Assembly (NCBI GenBank): GCA_963835555.1 | Contig: CAWIGC010000020.1 | Span: 62,001-126,000, forward strand | DNA: 64,000 bases | Direction: 5' to 3' | Source of the DNA: Sulfopaludibacter sp963835555 | Lineage (GTDB): Bacteria > Acidobacteriota > Terriglobia > Bryobacterales > Bryobacteraceae | Part shown: one piece after another, positions 44,798-53,222 of the stretch | How positions within the stretch are numbered: position 1 is the stretch's first letter | Layout: each line of letters starts with the position of its first letter | Program-made: the position numbers and the translations under genes | Notes under the pieces: model-generated | What the model was told of the DNA's origin: nothing | The model's input: only the letters and a program-made list of their open reading frames with translations | The model's database searches: none

Positions 44798-46864
44798 ATG
44801 AGACGCCGTGCTTTCGTTGGTAATCTTTTCGCCGCGGGTGCCCTCCGGGCTTGGCAGGCTCCCGAATCCCCCGTCGCCGATACCGGGGTGAAACGCGTTC
44901 TGGTGATGTTCAAGTGCCATCTGGACGTGGGCTTCGTCGATACGCAGGCCAACGTCGTGAAGAAGTATTTCGACCAGCATTTTCCGCGCGCCATGCAAGT
45001 CGCCGCGGAAATGCGGGCCAAGGGCAACGATCGTTACGTTTGGACCACCGGCTCCTGGTTGGTTTATCAATACCTCGAAAAGGTGGCCGGGCCGGCACGG
45101 CAGCGCATGGAACAGGCGATTGCAGCCGGTGACATCGCCTGGCATGCCCTTCCCTTCACGTGGCAGACCGAACTCCTGGACCGCTCCCTGATTACCGGCG
45201 GCGTGGGTCTTTCCAAAGCGCTCGACCGCCGCTTCGGGCACACCACCACCGGCGCCAAGATGACGGACGTGCCCGGGCACACCCGCGGTATCATCGGCCC
45301 ACTCGCCGAAAGCGGCGTGAAGTTCCTTGACATCGGAGTCAATTCGGCCAGCACACCACCCGATGTACCGCCCATTTTTTTATGGAAAGACTCCGCCGGC
45401 CGTTCGCTGGTGGTCATGTACCATCTCCACGAATACGGCGGCGTGGTGAAGATACCCGGGTCGGACCTCGCCGTGGATGTGGAGGTGCGCAACGATAACG
45501 CCGGTCCGCACACCGTCGAGGAGATTCATGGCATCTTTGCCCGCTTGCGTAAGCAGTTCCCTAACGCCCAGGTAAGCGCGTCGAACCTTACCGCCATCGC
45601 CAACGCCGTCGATCCCTTTCGCGCCCAGTTGCGGGTAGTGACACAGGAGATTGGCGATACCTGGATCTATGGCGTGCCAAGCGACCCGCTCAAAGTTGCC
45701 CGGTACCGCGAAGTGGCGCGTCTCCGCGAAGCGTGGCTCGCGGATCGAAAGTTGCAAGCGGGCGATGCCACGGACCTCGCATTCCTCAGCAGCTTCCTTC
45801 TGGAAGTGGAGCACACCTGGGGCACCGATACCAAGACCTGGCTGGATTTCGACCACTATACACCGCACGATCTCGCTCCGATGCTGAACCAGCCGAAGTA
45901 CAAGGTGGTGACCTTCAGTTGGAAGGAAAAACGTCAGGACCTGTTCGATGCCATTGCCACCTTGCCGGCGCCGCTGCGTGCGCAGGCAACCGGGCGGGTA
46001 CAGGCGCTTCAGCCCGTGGCGCCCGCGGCCATGGGGCAGCCGCATCCCGCCGCCGAGCCCATTGAGACCAGGCACTTCACCGTCGCGCTGGATGCCCACA
46101 CCGGCGCCATCACCAAGCTGCAGAGTAAGAAGACCGGGCACGATTGGGCATCTGCTGACCATCCACTCGCTTTGTTCTCCTACCAGACGCTCTCGAAAAG
46201 CGACTACGATCGTTTCTTCGCGGCCTACTTGAAAAGCAAGGCAGACTGGGCGCCGAAGGACTTCGGCAAGCCGAACATCGAACGCTTCGGCGCCGAGAGC
46301 CGGTCCTGGACGCCGGTGCTCACCGAATGCCGCCAGACCCAGGATGCCGGCAGTCATAGGATTCAGGCCCAGCTCAGAATCGACGATCGCGAGGCCGAAA
46401 AAGCCGGCCGCACCGCCTGGCCGCAAAAGATGTACCTGGAATTGATCCTGCCCCACGACCAGCCCATCGTCGAGATTCGCTTCTCCTGGTTCGGAAAAGT
46501 CGCCAACCGGATGCCGGAAGCTCTATGGCTCAGTTTTCAGCCAACCGCTTCCGATCCGCGCGGCTGGCTGCTCGACAAATCCGGCGGCCCCGTTTCGCCG
46601 TTCGATGTCGTCACCGGCGGCAACCGGTCCATGCACGCCGTCCTCGGCGGTCTACGCTATAAAGGCCCGGAAGGCGCTCTGATACTCGAACCGCTGGATT
46701 CCCCGGTGGTGGCGCTGGGCGAAAAAATGCCCGTGTACTTTTCCAGAAATGAGCCGGACCTGGCGCGCGGATTCCACTTCAGCCTGTTCAACAACGGATG
46801 GGGTACCAACTACGTCCAGTGGTTCGGCGAAGATATGTGCTTCCGGTTCCGGATCTCGGGCTGA
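44798..46864 (+). CDS. DUF5054 protein (GH38-like glycoside hydrolase), Tat-type export
   Basis: 688 residues from ATG 44798; a GTG three bases earlier is too close to the ribosome site. The N-terminus MRRRAFVGNLFAAGALRA has a twin-arginine pattern. About residues 35-400 match the DUF5054 domain, related to GH38 alpha-mannosidases. FKCHLDVGFVDTQANVV holds a His-x-Asp pair expected to bind zinc. EYGGVVKIPG and EVEHTWGTDTKTWLDFDHY follow. The C-terminal part is beta-rich. It probably acts on a polysaccharide in the periplasm, but the substrate is unknown. Confidence 0.82.
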   Translation: MRRRAFVGNLFAAGALRAWQAPESPVADTGVKRVLVMFKCHLDVGFVDTQANVVKKYFDQHFPRAMQVAAEMRAKGNDRYVWTTGSWLVYQYLEKVAGPARQRMEQAIAAGDIAWHALPFTWQTELLDRSLITGGVGLSKALDRRFGHTTTGAKMTDVPGHTRGIIGPLAESGVKFLDIGVNSASTPPDVPPIFLWKDSAGRSLVVMYHLHEYGGVVKIPGSDLAVDVEVRNDNAGPHTVEEIHGIFARLRKQFPNAQVSASNLTAIANAVDPFRAQLRVVTQEIGDTWIYGVPSDPLKVARYREVARLREAWLADRKLQAGDATDLAFLSSFLLEVEHTWGTDTKTWLDFDHYTPHDLAPMLNQPKYKVVTFSWKEKRQDLFDAIATLPAPLRAQATGRVQALQPVAPAAMGQPHPAAEPIETRHFTVALDAHTGAITKLQSKKTGHDWASADHPLALFSYQTLSKSDYDRFFAAYLKSKADWAPKDFGKPNIERFGAESRSWTPVLTECRQTQDAGSHRIQAQLRIDDREAEKAGRTAWPQKMYLELILPHDQPIVEIRFSWFGKVANRMPEALWLSFQPTASDPRGWLLDKSGGPVSPFDVVTGGNRSMHAVLGGLRYKGPEGALILEPLDSPVVALGEKMPVYFSRNEPDLARGFHFSLFNNGWGTNYVQWFGEDMCFRFRISG

Positions 46865-46887
46865 CCCGCCCACTGGTTTCGTAAGGG

Positions 46888-48186
46888 TTATTTCCCCGAC
46901 GCCGGCTTCGTGCCCGCTCCGGGATTCGATGGCAGTCGCGGGTTGGGTTTGAGCTCGCCGTGGAACATGCGCGTGATGTCCCCGGCCAGCCTCAAATACC
47001 AGTCGCTCGGCAAATCCGCGCCGTCGGCGTCCAGCGTCAGCCAGTAACCCTGGTCCGGCGCGTCCTTGCGGTGCGAAGCAGCTTTGAAGATCGCCGTTCC
47101 TTCGTTGACCTCGTCGAACATGGCGATCTTCAGTACCTTCGCGCCCGCCATTTTCGCGTTGTACGCCTGACGCCACAGAAACTCTCCCCGCAGCCGCGGA
47201 ATTTGATTTTCTTTGGCGGTGCGGCGCAGGTTGTGCCATGAAAAACCCGGGAAGACTACAGGCATGTAAATCTGGTGTCGCGAAGCGAGGAGCTTTTGGT
47301 CGGGGACCAGGATATCTTCCTTCCAACGGTCCACCGCTTCCAAAGTACCGTACCGTCCCACGCTCCACGGCTGCAGCACATCCATCATGGCGTACACTTC
47401 CGCCCATGCCGGGTCGGGCCGCGCGTCGGCGGTGCCGGTCCTCCAGCGCGCCGCCGTGCCGCCCATGTACGTCACCCGGTATTTCGGAGCAGCGCCGGAT
47501 TTGAACCATTGGATCAGGTCCCTGGCTACCTGCGGATCTGTAGGTGGATGGTTGGGACCGTCGTTCAATCCCATTCCCCAAACCGAAACTAACGGCTTGC
47601 CGTTGTGGCGCTGATAGTTCGGATTCGCGGTGACCTTCAGTTCGTCTACCAGGTACATCCAGTCGTCTTTCAGCGTCCGCGCAAATGTCTCCGGATTTCC
47701 GCCGCTAATGTCGTACTCGATCGCGAACGTGCGACCGGTAGCCTTCGCGGCGGCCATGATGTTTTTCAATACCAGGTCACCGTCGGCGTGCCTGGCGCGG
47801 ATGCTTCCTACGAACCGCTGCACCAGCACGCCGTCCAGTCCGTATTCCTGCATCCAGCGAAAGTGGCGGCTGACCGTCTGTGGAATCCGGGAGGAGAACA
47901 GGTAGGCGGGTTTGTCTCCAATCGTCATTCCGGGAACCGCGCAAAGTTCCTCGGGAGTGAACTCGCGCAAGTCGGGATATAGATCGATCGACAGTGTCCC
48001 CGCGCTGGGAACTCCACCAGACCAGTGGCTCCATGCGGTTCCGTCCTGCGGGCAGCTAAACCAACCCTGGTAGCCGGTCAGAACCTTGCCGTCGAGCGTA
48101 GATGCATCCACCGGTCCCGCTGCCGGCATCGCCCCACAGCACAGAATCAGTACGAATAGAAATCGAAGGGAGAAAGATGGGCTCAT
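46888..48186 (-). CDS. glycoside hydrolase family 71/99-like protein, exported
   Basis: 432 residues from ATG 48186, the start that gives the signal peptide MSPSFSLRFLFVLILCCG. Family features are VLTGYQGWFSCPQDGTAWSHW at the N-terminal side, YGLDGVLVQRFVGSI, FAIEYDISGGNPETF, KPLVSVWGMG, and the C-terminal MFDEVNEGTAIFKA, whose acidic residues are likely catalytic. Related enzymes include endo-mannanases, alpha-1,3-glucanases and putative xylosidases. It is convergent with the DUF5054 gene. Confidence 0.82.
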   Translation of the reverse strand: MSPSFSLRFLFVLILCCGAMPAAGPVDASTLDGKVLTGYQGWFSCPQDGTAWSHWSGGVPSAGTLSIDLYPDLREFTPEELCAVPGMTIGDKPAYLFSSRIPQTVSRHFRWMQEYGLDGVLVQRFVGSIRARHADGDLVLKNIMAAAKATGRTFAIEYDISGGNPETFARTLKDDWMYLVDELKVTANPNYQRHNGKPLVSVWGMGLNDGPNHPPTDPQVARDLIQWFKSGAAPKYRVTYMGGTAARWRTGTADARPDPAWAEVYAMMDVLQPWSVGRYGTLEAVDRWKEDILVPDQKLLASRHQIYMPVVFPGFSWHNLRRTAKENQIPRLRGEFLWRQAYNAKMAGAKVLKIAMFDEVNEGTAIFKAASHRKDAPDQGYWLTLDADGADLPSDWYLRLAGDITRMFHGELKPNPRLPSNPGAGTKPASGK

Positions 48187-48310
48187 AAGTGGCTTGACAC
48201 CGTTCCTGAAGAGAACCCGAATCACCGTCCGCTTGCCGTACGTTGTTATTCCCGGATTGTACCTCCGTTTGTGGAACCCCGAGACCGTTGCTGCAATCGT
48301 TCGTCGGCGG

Positions 48311-48670
48311 CTAACCGAGCATTTCGCGCAGCACTTCGATCAGTTGCGAAGGGAAGAAGGGCTTCTTCAGAAAACGAATCCGCGCCGCCTTGGCCGAAGG
48401 CGGAGCGTCTTTGTACTGCCCCGACATGAGCAGCACGGAGGCCGCGGGGTGCAGTTTCAGGACGCGCTCCGCCAACCGGAGGCCGTCCATTTCCGGCATC
48501 GAGACATCCGAAATCAGAATGTGCACCGGCACCAGTTCGCAGATTTTGAGGGCTTCGCTGGGCCGCGGCGCCAGCAGTATTTTGACTCCGCTGCCCCCAA
48601 GCATCTTCTCGACCAGGCGCAGCACCTGCGGTTCGTCATCGACAATCAAAACTGTTCGCGTCTCCGCCAT
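48311..48670 (-). CDS. single-domain response regulator (receiver only)
   Basis: 119 residues from ATG 48670; a longer open frame upstream crosses into the neighbouring gene. The acidic pocket is Asp11-Asp12, the phosphoacceptor is Asp55 in ISDVSMPEMDG, the switch residue is Ser83 in LLMSGQY and the lysine is 103 in FLKKPF. There is no output domain and no kinase gene nearby, so it may relay phosphate in a larger pathway, as CheY-like proteins do. Confidence 0.9.
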   Translation of the reverse strand: MAETRTVLIVDDEPQVLRLVEKMLGGSGVKILLAPRPSEALKICELVPVHILISDVSMPEMDGLRLAERVLKLHPAASVLLMSGQYKDAPPSAKAARIRFLKKPFFPSQLIEVLREMLG

Positions 48671-48702
48671 CGCCAACTTGATTCTACAAGGAACGGTACG
48701 AC

Positions 48703-49017
48703 ATGTCACAACTCGGAGGGTCCGGATCTGCGAAAATGCGGGCGATGGGCTGCATACTCGTACTCCTGCTGCTGGCGTTCCCCCGCGTGGTGATGGTGCT
48801 CATGTTTCTGACCTCAACCTATTTGCAGCGTGCGTATCACGGCTTGTTGATTCCGTTTCTCGGTTTCCTCTTTCTGCCCCTGACCACCCTGGTGTATGCG
48901 TGGCTCGTGAATAGTCACCTGCCCCTGGAGGGTATCAACGTGATTTTCCTGCTGATCGCGGTGGTGATCGATTTGGGCGGCATGGGCGGCGGCGAATGGC
49001 ACCGCCGGAGCCGGTAA
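48703..49017 (+). CDS. small three-helix membrane protein
   Basis: 104 residues from ATG 48703; an in-frame ATG at 48736 is an alternative. Three hydrophobic segments are visible: CILVLLLLAFPRVVMVLMFL, LLIPFLGFLFLPLTTLVYAWL and VIFLLIAVVIDLGGMGGG. The end is basic (EWHRRSR). No family recognised. It is divergent from the receiver gene with only 32 bases between the starts, so they share a promoter region. Confidence 0.7.
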   Translation: MSQLGGSGSAKMRAMGCILVLLLLAFPRVVMVLMFLTSTYLQRAYHGLLIPFLGFLFLPLTTLVYAWLVNSHLPLEGINVIFLLIAVVIDLGGMGGGEWHRRSR

Positions 49018-49069
49018 TCACAGGGATTATCGCGCCACCCTCCCCTGCAATCGCTTACAATGGCGTGTC

Positions 49070-50215
49070 ATGAGACATAGCTTTCTGGCCGCCGGCGTAC
49101 TGTCGGGCGTCCTGACGTTGGCCTGCTTCGGGCAGGCGCCCGCGAGGAAAGGAAATTCATCCGTGAAGATGCAACCCTTTGGGACCATGCCGGACGGCAC
49201 GCCGATTGATCTCTACACCCTTACGAATACCAGTGGAATGCAAGCCGCCATCCTCACGTACGGCGGCGCGGTGAGGTCGCTCACTGTTCCCGATAAGAGC
49301 GGTAAGTTCGCCGACGTGGTGCTTGGCATGGACACCCTCGACGGCTACCGCCAGGAGACCAATTATTTCGGCGCACTGATTGGACGCTACGGTAATCGCA
49401 TCGGCCATGCGACTTTCAACCTGGAAGGCAAGACTTATACACTGCCGAAGAACGACCACGACAACACTCTCCACGGCGGCGCCCGGGGCTTCGATAAGCG
49501 CGTGTGGAAGGCCCGGGAAATGGGCACCGCGTTCGGCCCGGCAGTGGAACTTACTTATGTAAGTAAGGATGGCGAGGAGGGCTTCCCCGGCACCCTGACC
49601 GCCAAGGTGGTCTACACCCTCACCGATGCCAACGAACTGAAGATCGAATACTCCGCCACCACCGATAAGCCCACCGTAGTCAACCTGACCAACCATTCCT
49701 ATTTCAACCTGGCCGGCGCCGGAGTGGGCACCAATCTGGAGCACCGCGTGACCATTCTGGCCGACCATTTCACGCCCGTCGACGAAGGCCTGATTCCCAC
49801 CGGCGAAATTAAACCGGTGAAAGGCACCCCCTTCGATTTCACCAGGGCCACGGCCATCGGCGCGCGCATCAACCAGGACGATCCGCAGTTGAAGTTCGGC
49901 AAGGGCTACGACCACAACTGGGTGCTCAACAAGCGCAGCGGCGTAATGGGCAAAGCGGCCGAGGTGTACGAACCCACCAGCGGCCGGGTAATGGAAGTGC
50001 TGACCACCGAGCCGGGTCTGCAGTTTTACACCGGCAACTTCCTGGACGGAAGCGTGAAAGGCAAGGGCGGCGTGGCCTATCCATTCCGCGCGGCCTTCTG
50101 CATGGAGACGCAGCACTATCCGGATTCGCCCAACCAGCCCAAGTTTCCCAGCACCGAACTCAAGCCCGGGCAAACGTACCGCACCACTACGGTTTATAAA
50201 TTCTCAACCCGGTAA
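49070..50215 (+). CDS. galM: aldose 1-epimerase (galactose mutarotase), exported
   Basis: 381 residues from ATG 49070. Residues 1-20 form a signal peptide with a lipobox-like LACFG, so it may be periplasmic or a lipoprotein. Conserved elements are LTYGGAVRSLTVPDK, NYFGALIGRYGNRI, NTLHGGARGFDKRVWK (binding histidine), VNLTNHSYFNLAG (catalytic histidine) and TTEPGLQFYTGN (catalytic glutamate). It interconverts alpha and beta anomers of aldoses, probably released by exported glycosidases. Its end overlaps the convergent dehydrogenase gene by 12 bases. Confidence 0.92.
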   Translation: MRHSFLAAGVLSGVLTLACFGQAPARKGNSSVKMQPFGTMPDGTPIDLYTLTNTSGMQAAILTYGGAVRSLTVPDKSGKFADVVLGMDTLDGYRQETNYFGALIGRYGNRIGHATFNLEGKTYTLPKNDHDNTLHGGARGFDKRVWKAREMGTAFGPAVELTYVSKDGEEGFPGTLTAKVVYTLTDANELKIEYSATTDKPTVVNLTNHSYFNLAGAGVGTNLEHRVTILADHFTPVDEGLIPTGEIKPVKGTPFDFTRATAIGARINQDDPQLKFGKGYDHNWVLNKRSGVMGKAAEVYEPTSGRVMEVLTTEPGLQFYTGNFLDGSVKGKGGVAYPFRAAFCMETQHYPDSPNQPKFPSTELKPGQTYRTTTVYKFSTR

Positions 50216-51085
50216 TCCGGCATTGCGCGCACTTACTTGGGCCACGCTGGACCAATCCAGTTCCCCCTGGCCCTGCGCCATAGCGGAGAGCAGTTGATCG
50301 CGAACCAGGCTGGCGATGGGCATCGGCGAAGCGCATTCCTGGGCGGTTTCCAGCACCAGCCCGGCATCTTTCAGGCCCAGGCGCAGCGCGAAGCCGGCGG
50401 GCTCGAACTTCCGGTCGGCCACGATGCGCCCGTAATTGGCATACACCGGCGATGCGAACAGGGCATTCATGGTGTCCAGGAACAGGTGCGGATCCACCCC
50501 CGCTTTCCGCAGCGTCGCATACGCTTCGCCGAAGGTCTCCAGCATCGCGGCGATCATGAAGTTCCCGCACACCTTCACGGCATTCGCCTGCCACGGCTCG
50601 GCGCCCGCGACGAAGGTCTGGCGGCCGATGGCATCGAATAGCGGGCGGTGGCGTTCGATGGCGGGCGCGCTTCCTGCCGCCACCACAATCAGCTTTTTCG
50701 CTTCCGCGGCGTCCGGGCGTCCGAAGACGGGCGTGCTCAAGTACTCCTGCCCGTGCGCGGCGTGCAGCGCGGTGAGGCGGCGCGCCAGGGCGGTACTGAT
50801 CGTGCTGCAGGAAAGATGTGCCGCTCCGGGGGCCAGCGCTCCGGCGATGCCGTCCGGTCCGTTAACTACAGCTTCGACGGCGCCATCGTCGGCCAGCATC
50901 GTAAGGACGGCTTGGGCATCCCGGCAGGCCTCCGCGGGCGAATCGGCGACCTGCGCCCCGTCCGCGGCCAGAGCGTCTGCCTTCTGGCTCGTGCGATTCC
51001 AAACGGTCACCTGATGGGCGGCACGCAGCAGGTTGCGGGCCATGCCAGAGCCCATCCGTCCCAGTCCGGCGAATGCAATTTTCAT
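50204..51085 (-). CDS. NAD(P)-dependent beta-hydroxyacid dehydrogenase
   Basis: 293 residues from ATG 51085 (MKIAFAGLGRMGSGMARNLL), which starts at the Rossmann glycine motif GLGRMG. The substrate-side pattern STISTALARRLTALHAAHGQEYLSTPVFGRPDAAEA and the lysine region WQANAVKVCGNFMIAAMLETFGEA match the 3-hydroxyisobutyrate dehydrogenase family (tartronate semialdehyde reductases, GLYR1-like imine reductases). The acid substrate cannot be named. It lies antisense and convergent to galM. Confidence 0.9.
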   Translation of the reverse strand: MKIAFAGLGRMGSGMARNLLRAAHQVTVWNRTSQKADALAADGAQVADSPAEACRDAQAVLTMLADDGAVEAVVNGPDGIAGALAPGAAHLSCSTISTALARRLTALHAAHGQEYLSTPVFGRPDAAEAKKLIVVAAGSAPAIERHRPLFDAIGRQTFVAGAEPWQANAVKVCGNFMIAAMLETFGEAYATLRKAGVDPHLFLDTMNALFASPVYANYGRIVADRKFEPAGFALRLGLKDAGLVLETAQECASPMPIASLVRDQLLSAMAQGQGELDWSSVAQVSARNAGLPG

Positions 51086-51111
51086 CCTTCCAGGATAACG
51101 GGACTGAACGG

Positions 51112-51385
51112 TTAGCTGGCCTTCTTTTCGAGAGCTTCGATGCGCCTCCGGAGTTCTTCGATGGCGTGATCCTGAGCGCGATGACGCTGGGAGAGATCCA
51201 CATCGAGGCGGTCGGCCCAATGGTTGAGAGTCGTGGAACTGCCCTATAGGAGCGTCAGCATTTCGTTGGTCCGGTCCAGACGGCGGCGAAGCGCTCGTTT
51301 ACCTCCGTGCGGAAACTGGAGCTTCTACCGCTGCGTCGAGGGCGGCGCGCAGTTCGACGGTGGTGACTGCCTTATCGTCCGGCAT
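51112..51385 (-). pseudogene. decayed small coiled-coil gene
   Basis: ATG 51385 starts MPDDKAVTTVELRAALDAAVE and soon stops. A frame change is followed by NEMLTLL, an in-frame TAG (51246-51244), then STTLNHWADRLDVDLSQRHR and AIEELRRRIEALEKKAS up to TAA at 51112. Both ends look like a normal small helical protein, so one frameshift and one nonsense codon have disabled it. Function unknown. Confidence 0.6.
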
Positions 51386-51444
51386 GACCGTCCTTTCCCT
51401 TACTATATCGCGCGCCATGCCATACTGGTGCGTAACGCGCATAT

Positions 51445-52110
51445 ATGGAGACCCTTCGAGAGAATTTGGCTGCGGTGCGCGAACGCATGGCGCGCGCCGC
51501 GGAACGGGCCCGGCGCGACCCGGCGGACATCCTGCTCCTGGCCGTAACCAAGGTATTTCCGGCAGACGCGATTCGCCAGGCATACCACCTGGGTCTGCGC
51601 GAATTCGGCGAAAACTACGTGCAGGAATTCGAAGCCAAGGCCCCCGCCCTGGCCGGCCTGGCAGACGCCCGGTTCCATTTGATCGGCCATCTGCAATCCA
51701 ACAAATCCAAGAAAGCGGCGGAGCTGTTTCACACCATCCAGACCCTGGATTCGGACAAACTGGCGCGCCGCCTGAATGACGCCGCCACCCCGCTGGACGT
51801 CATGCTGGAGGTGAAACTTTCCGAAGAAGAGGCCAAAAGCGGAGCCTCCGCCGCGGACCTGCCTGAGCTGATCGCCGCCGTCCGCTCCTGCGCCCATCTG
51901 AACCTGCTGGGCCTGATGACCATGCCTCCCTGGTCGGATGACCCCGAAGCCGCGCGCCCCATTTTTCGCGCTCTCCGCGAACTGGCTGAACGGCACGGCC
52001 TGCGCGGCCTCTCCATGGGGATGTCGCATGACCTGGAGACGGCCATCGAAGAGGGCTCCACCTGCGTGCGCGTGGGCACCGCCCTCTTCGGCAAGCGCAA
52101 AAAGCCGTGA
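51445..52110 (+). CDS. YggS-family PLP homeostasis protein
   Basis: 221 residues from ATG 51445. The fold is that of the alanine-racemase N-terminal barrel: pyridoxal phosphate binds Lys36 in LLLAVTKVFP, and GLREFGENYVQE, FHLIGHLQSNKSKK, GLMTMPPW and SMGMSHDLETAIEEGSTCVRVGTALFG follow in order. It buffers free PLP and prevents toxicity; it has no known catalysis. The stop overlaps the next gene's GTG start (GTGA, 52107-52110). Confidence 0.95.
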   Translation: METLRENLAAVRERMARAAERARRDPADILLLAVTKVFPADAIRQAYHLGLREFGENYVQEFEAKAPALAGLADARFHLIGHLQSNKSKKAAELFHTIQTLDSDKLARRLNDAATPLDVMLEVKLSEEEAKSGASAADLPELIAAVRSCAHLNLLGLMTMPPWSDDPEAARPIFRALRELAERHGLRGLSMGMSHDLETAIEEGSTCVRVGTALFGKRKKP

Positions 52111-53222
52111 CCCCCCACGCCCCCGCCGTCGGCTTCTTTTCGCCCCTACCCCCTGCCCGGACCGGGGTCGCCGATTACTCGGCGGCGCTGCTCGCTGAAT
52201 TGCGGCGGCACGGGCCAGTGCAGGTGGCGCCTGGCCGCTGGGATGTGGCGCTCTATCACCTGGGCAATAACGGCCTGCACGCCGCCATATACCGGCAGGC
52301 CCTGGAACGTCCCGGGGTGGTGGTGCTGCATGACGCCGTCTTGCATCACTTCCTGCTGGGGCAACTCGATCGCTCGGCATACATCGAGGAGTTCGTGTAT
52401 AACTACGGCGAGTGGAACCGCTCCCTGGCGGCGGATCTCTGGCGCGAGCGCGCGGCGTCGGCCGCCGACCCGCGTTACTTCGCCTACCCCATGCTGCGCC
52501 GCATCGCCGAGCGGGCGCGCGCGATTATTGTTCACAACCCGGCTGCCGCGGCCGCCGTGAAGGAGCATGCTCCGGCGGCCCGCGTAGTCGAGATGCCCCA
52601 CCTGTTTCACGCGCCCGCGCTGCCTTCGCTAAGCGAAGCGCTGCGCTTTCGTCAGCGGTTGGGCGTCGGGCCGGGCACGCGGTTGTTCGGAGTATTCGGC
52701 TATCTGCGCGAATCCAAGCGGCTCTACAGCGTCGTGCAGGCGTTCGCGAAGGTCCACGAGGAACTGCCCGATACCGCGCTCCTGATTGCCGGCCCCTTCG
52801 CCTCAACGGACCTCGCGCGCGCGGTCGAACCGCTTCTCAGCGCCCCCGGCATGATTCGCCTGCCGTACCTCGAGGAGCGCGACTTCTGGCTGGCCGCGTG
52901 CGCCGTGGATGCCGGAATCAACCTGCGGTATCCGGCCGCCGGCGAATCCTCGGGCATCGCCGTCCGGCTGATGGGACTCGGCAAGCCGGTGATGCTGACC
53001 GATTCGGCGGAATGCGCGCGCTTTCCAGAAGACGCCTGCATCCGCATCCCCGCCGGTCCCGCAGAGCGGGATTCCCTGCGCGCGCACCTTACTTTGCTAA
53101 CATCGATGTCAGTAGTCGCGCGTGCTATTGGCGAGCGGGGCGCCGCACATATTCGGGAACACCATCGAGTGGAACCGATCGGAAACCGGTATTGGGAACT
53201 ATTGAGCGAACACTCTACCTGA
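52107..53222 (+). CDS. glycosyltransferase, GT4-like
   Basis: 371 residues from GTG 52107. The N-terminal domain has FFSPLPPARTGVADYSAALLAELRRHG, the nucleotide-sugar acceptor loop common in GT4 enzymes, and VVLHDAVLHHFLLG. The C-terminal domain has GVFGYLRESKRLYSVVQAFAKV, VPYLEERDFWLAACAVDAGINLRYPAAGESSGIAVRLMGLGKPV (the donor-binding E-x7-E area) and a helix at the end. It probably builds a cell-surface glycan. Donor and acceptor are unknown. Confidence 0.85.
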   Translation: MTPHAPAVGFFSPLPPARTGVADYSAALLAELRRHGPVQVAPGRWDVALYHLGNNGLHAAIYRQALERPGVVVLHDAVLHHFLLGQLDRSAYIEEFVYNYGEWNRSLAADLWRERAASAADPRYFAYPMLRRIAERARAIIVHNPAAAAAVKEHAPAARVVEMPHLFHAPALPSLSEALRFRQRLGVGPGTRLFGVFGYLRESKRLYSVVQAFAKVHEELPDTALLIAGPFASTDLARAVEPLLSAPGMIRLPYLEERDFWLAACAVDAGINLRYPAAGESSGIAVRLMGLGKPVMLTDSAECARFPEDACIRIPAGPAERDSLRAHLTLLTSMSVVARAIGERGAAHIREHHRVEPIGNRYWELLSEHST

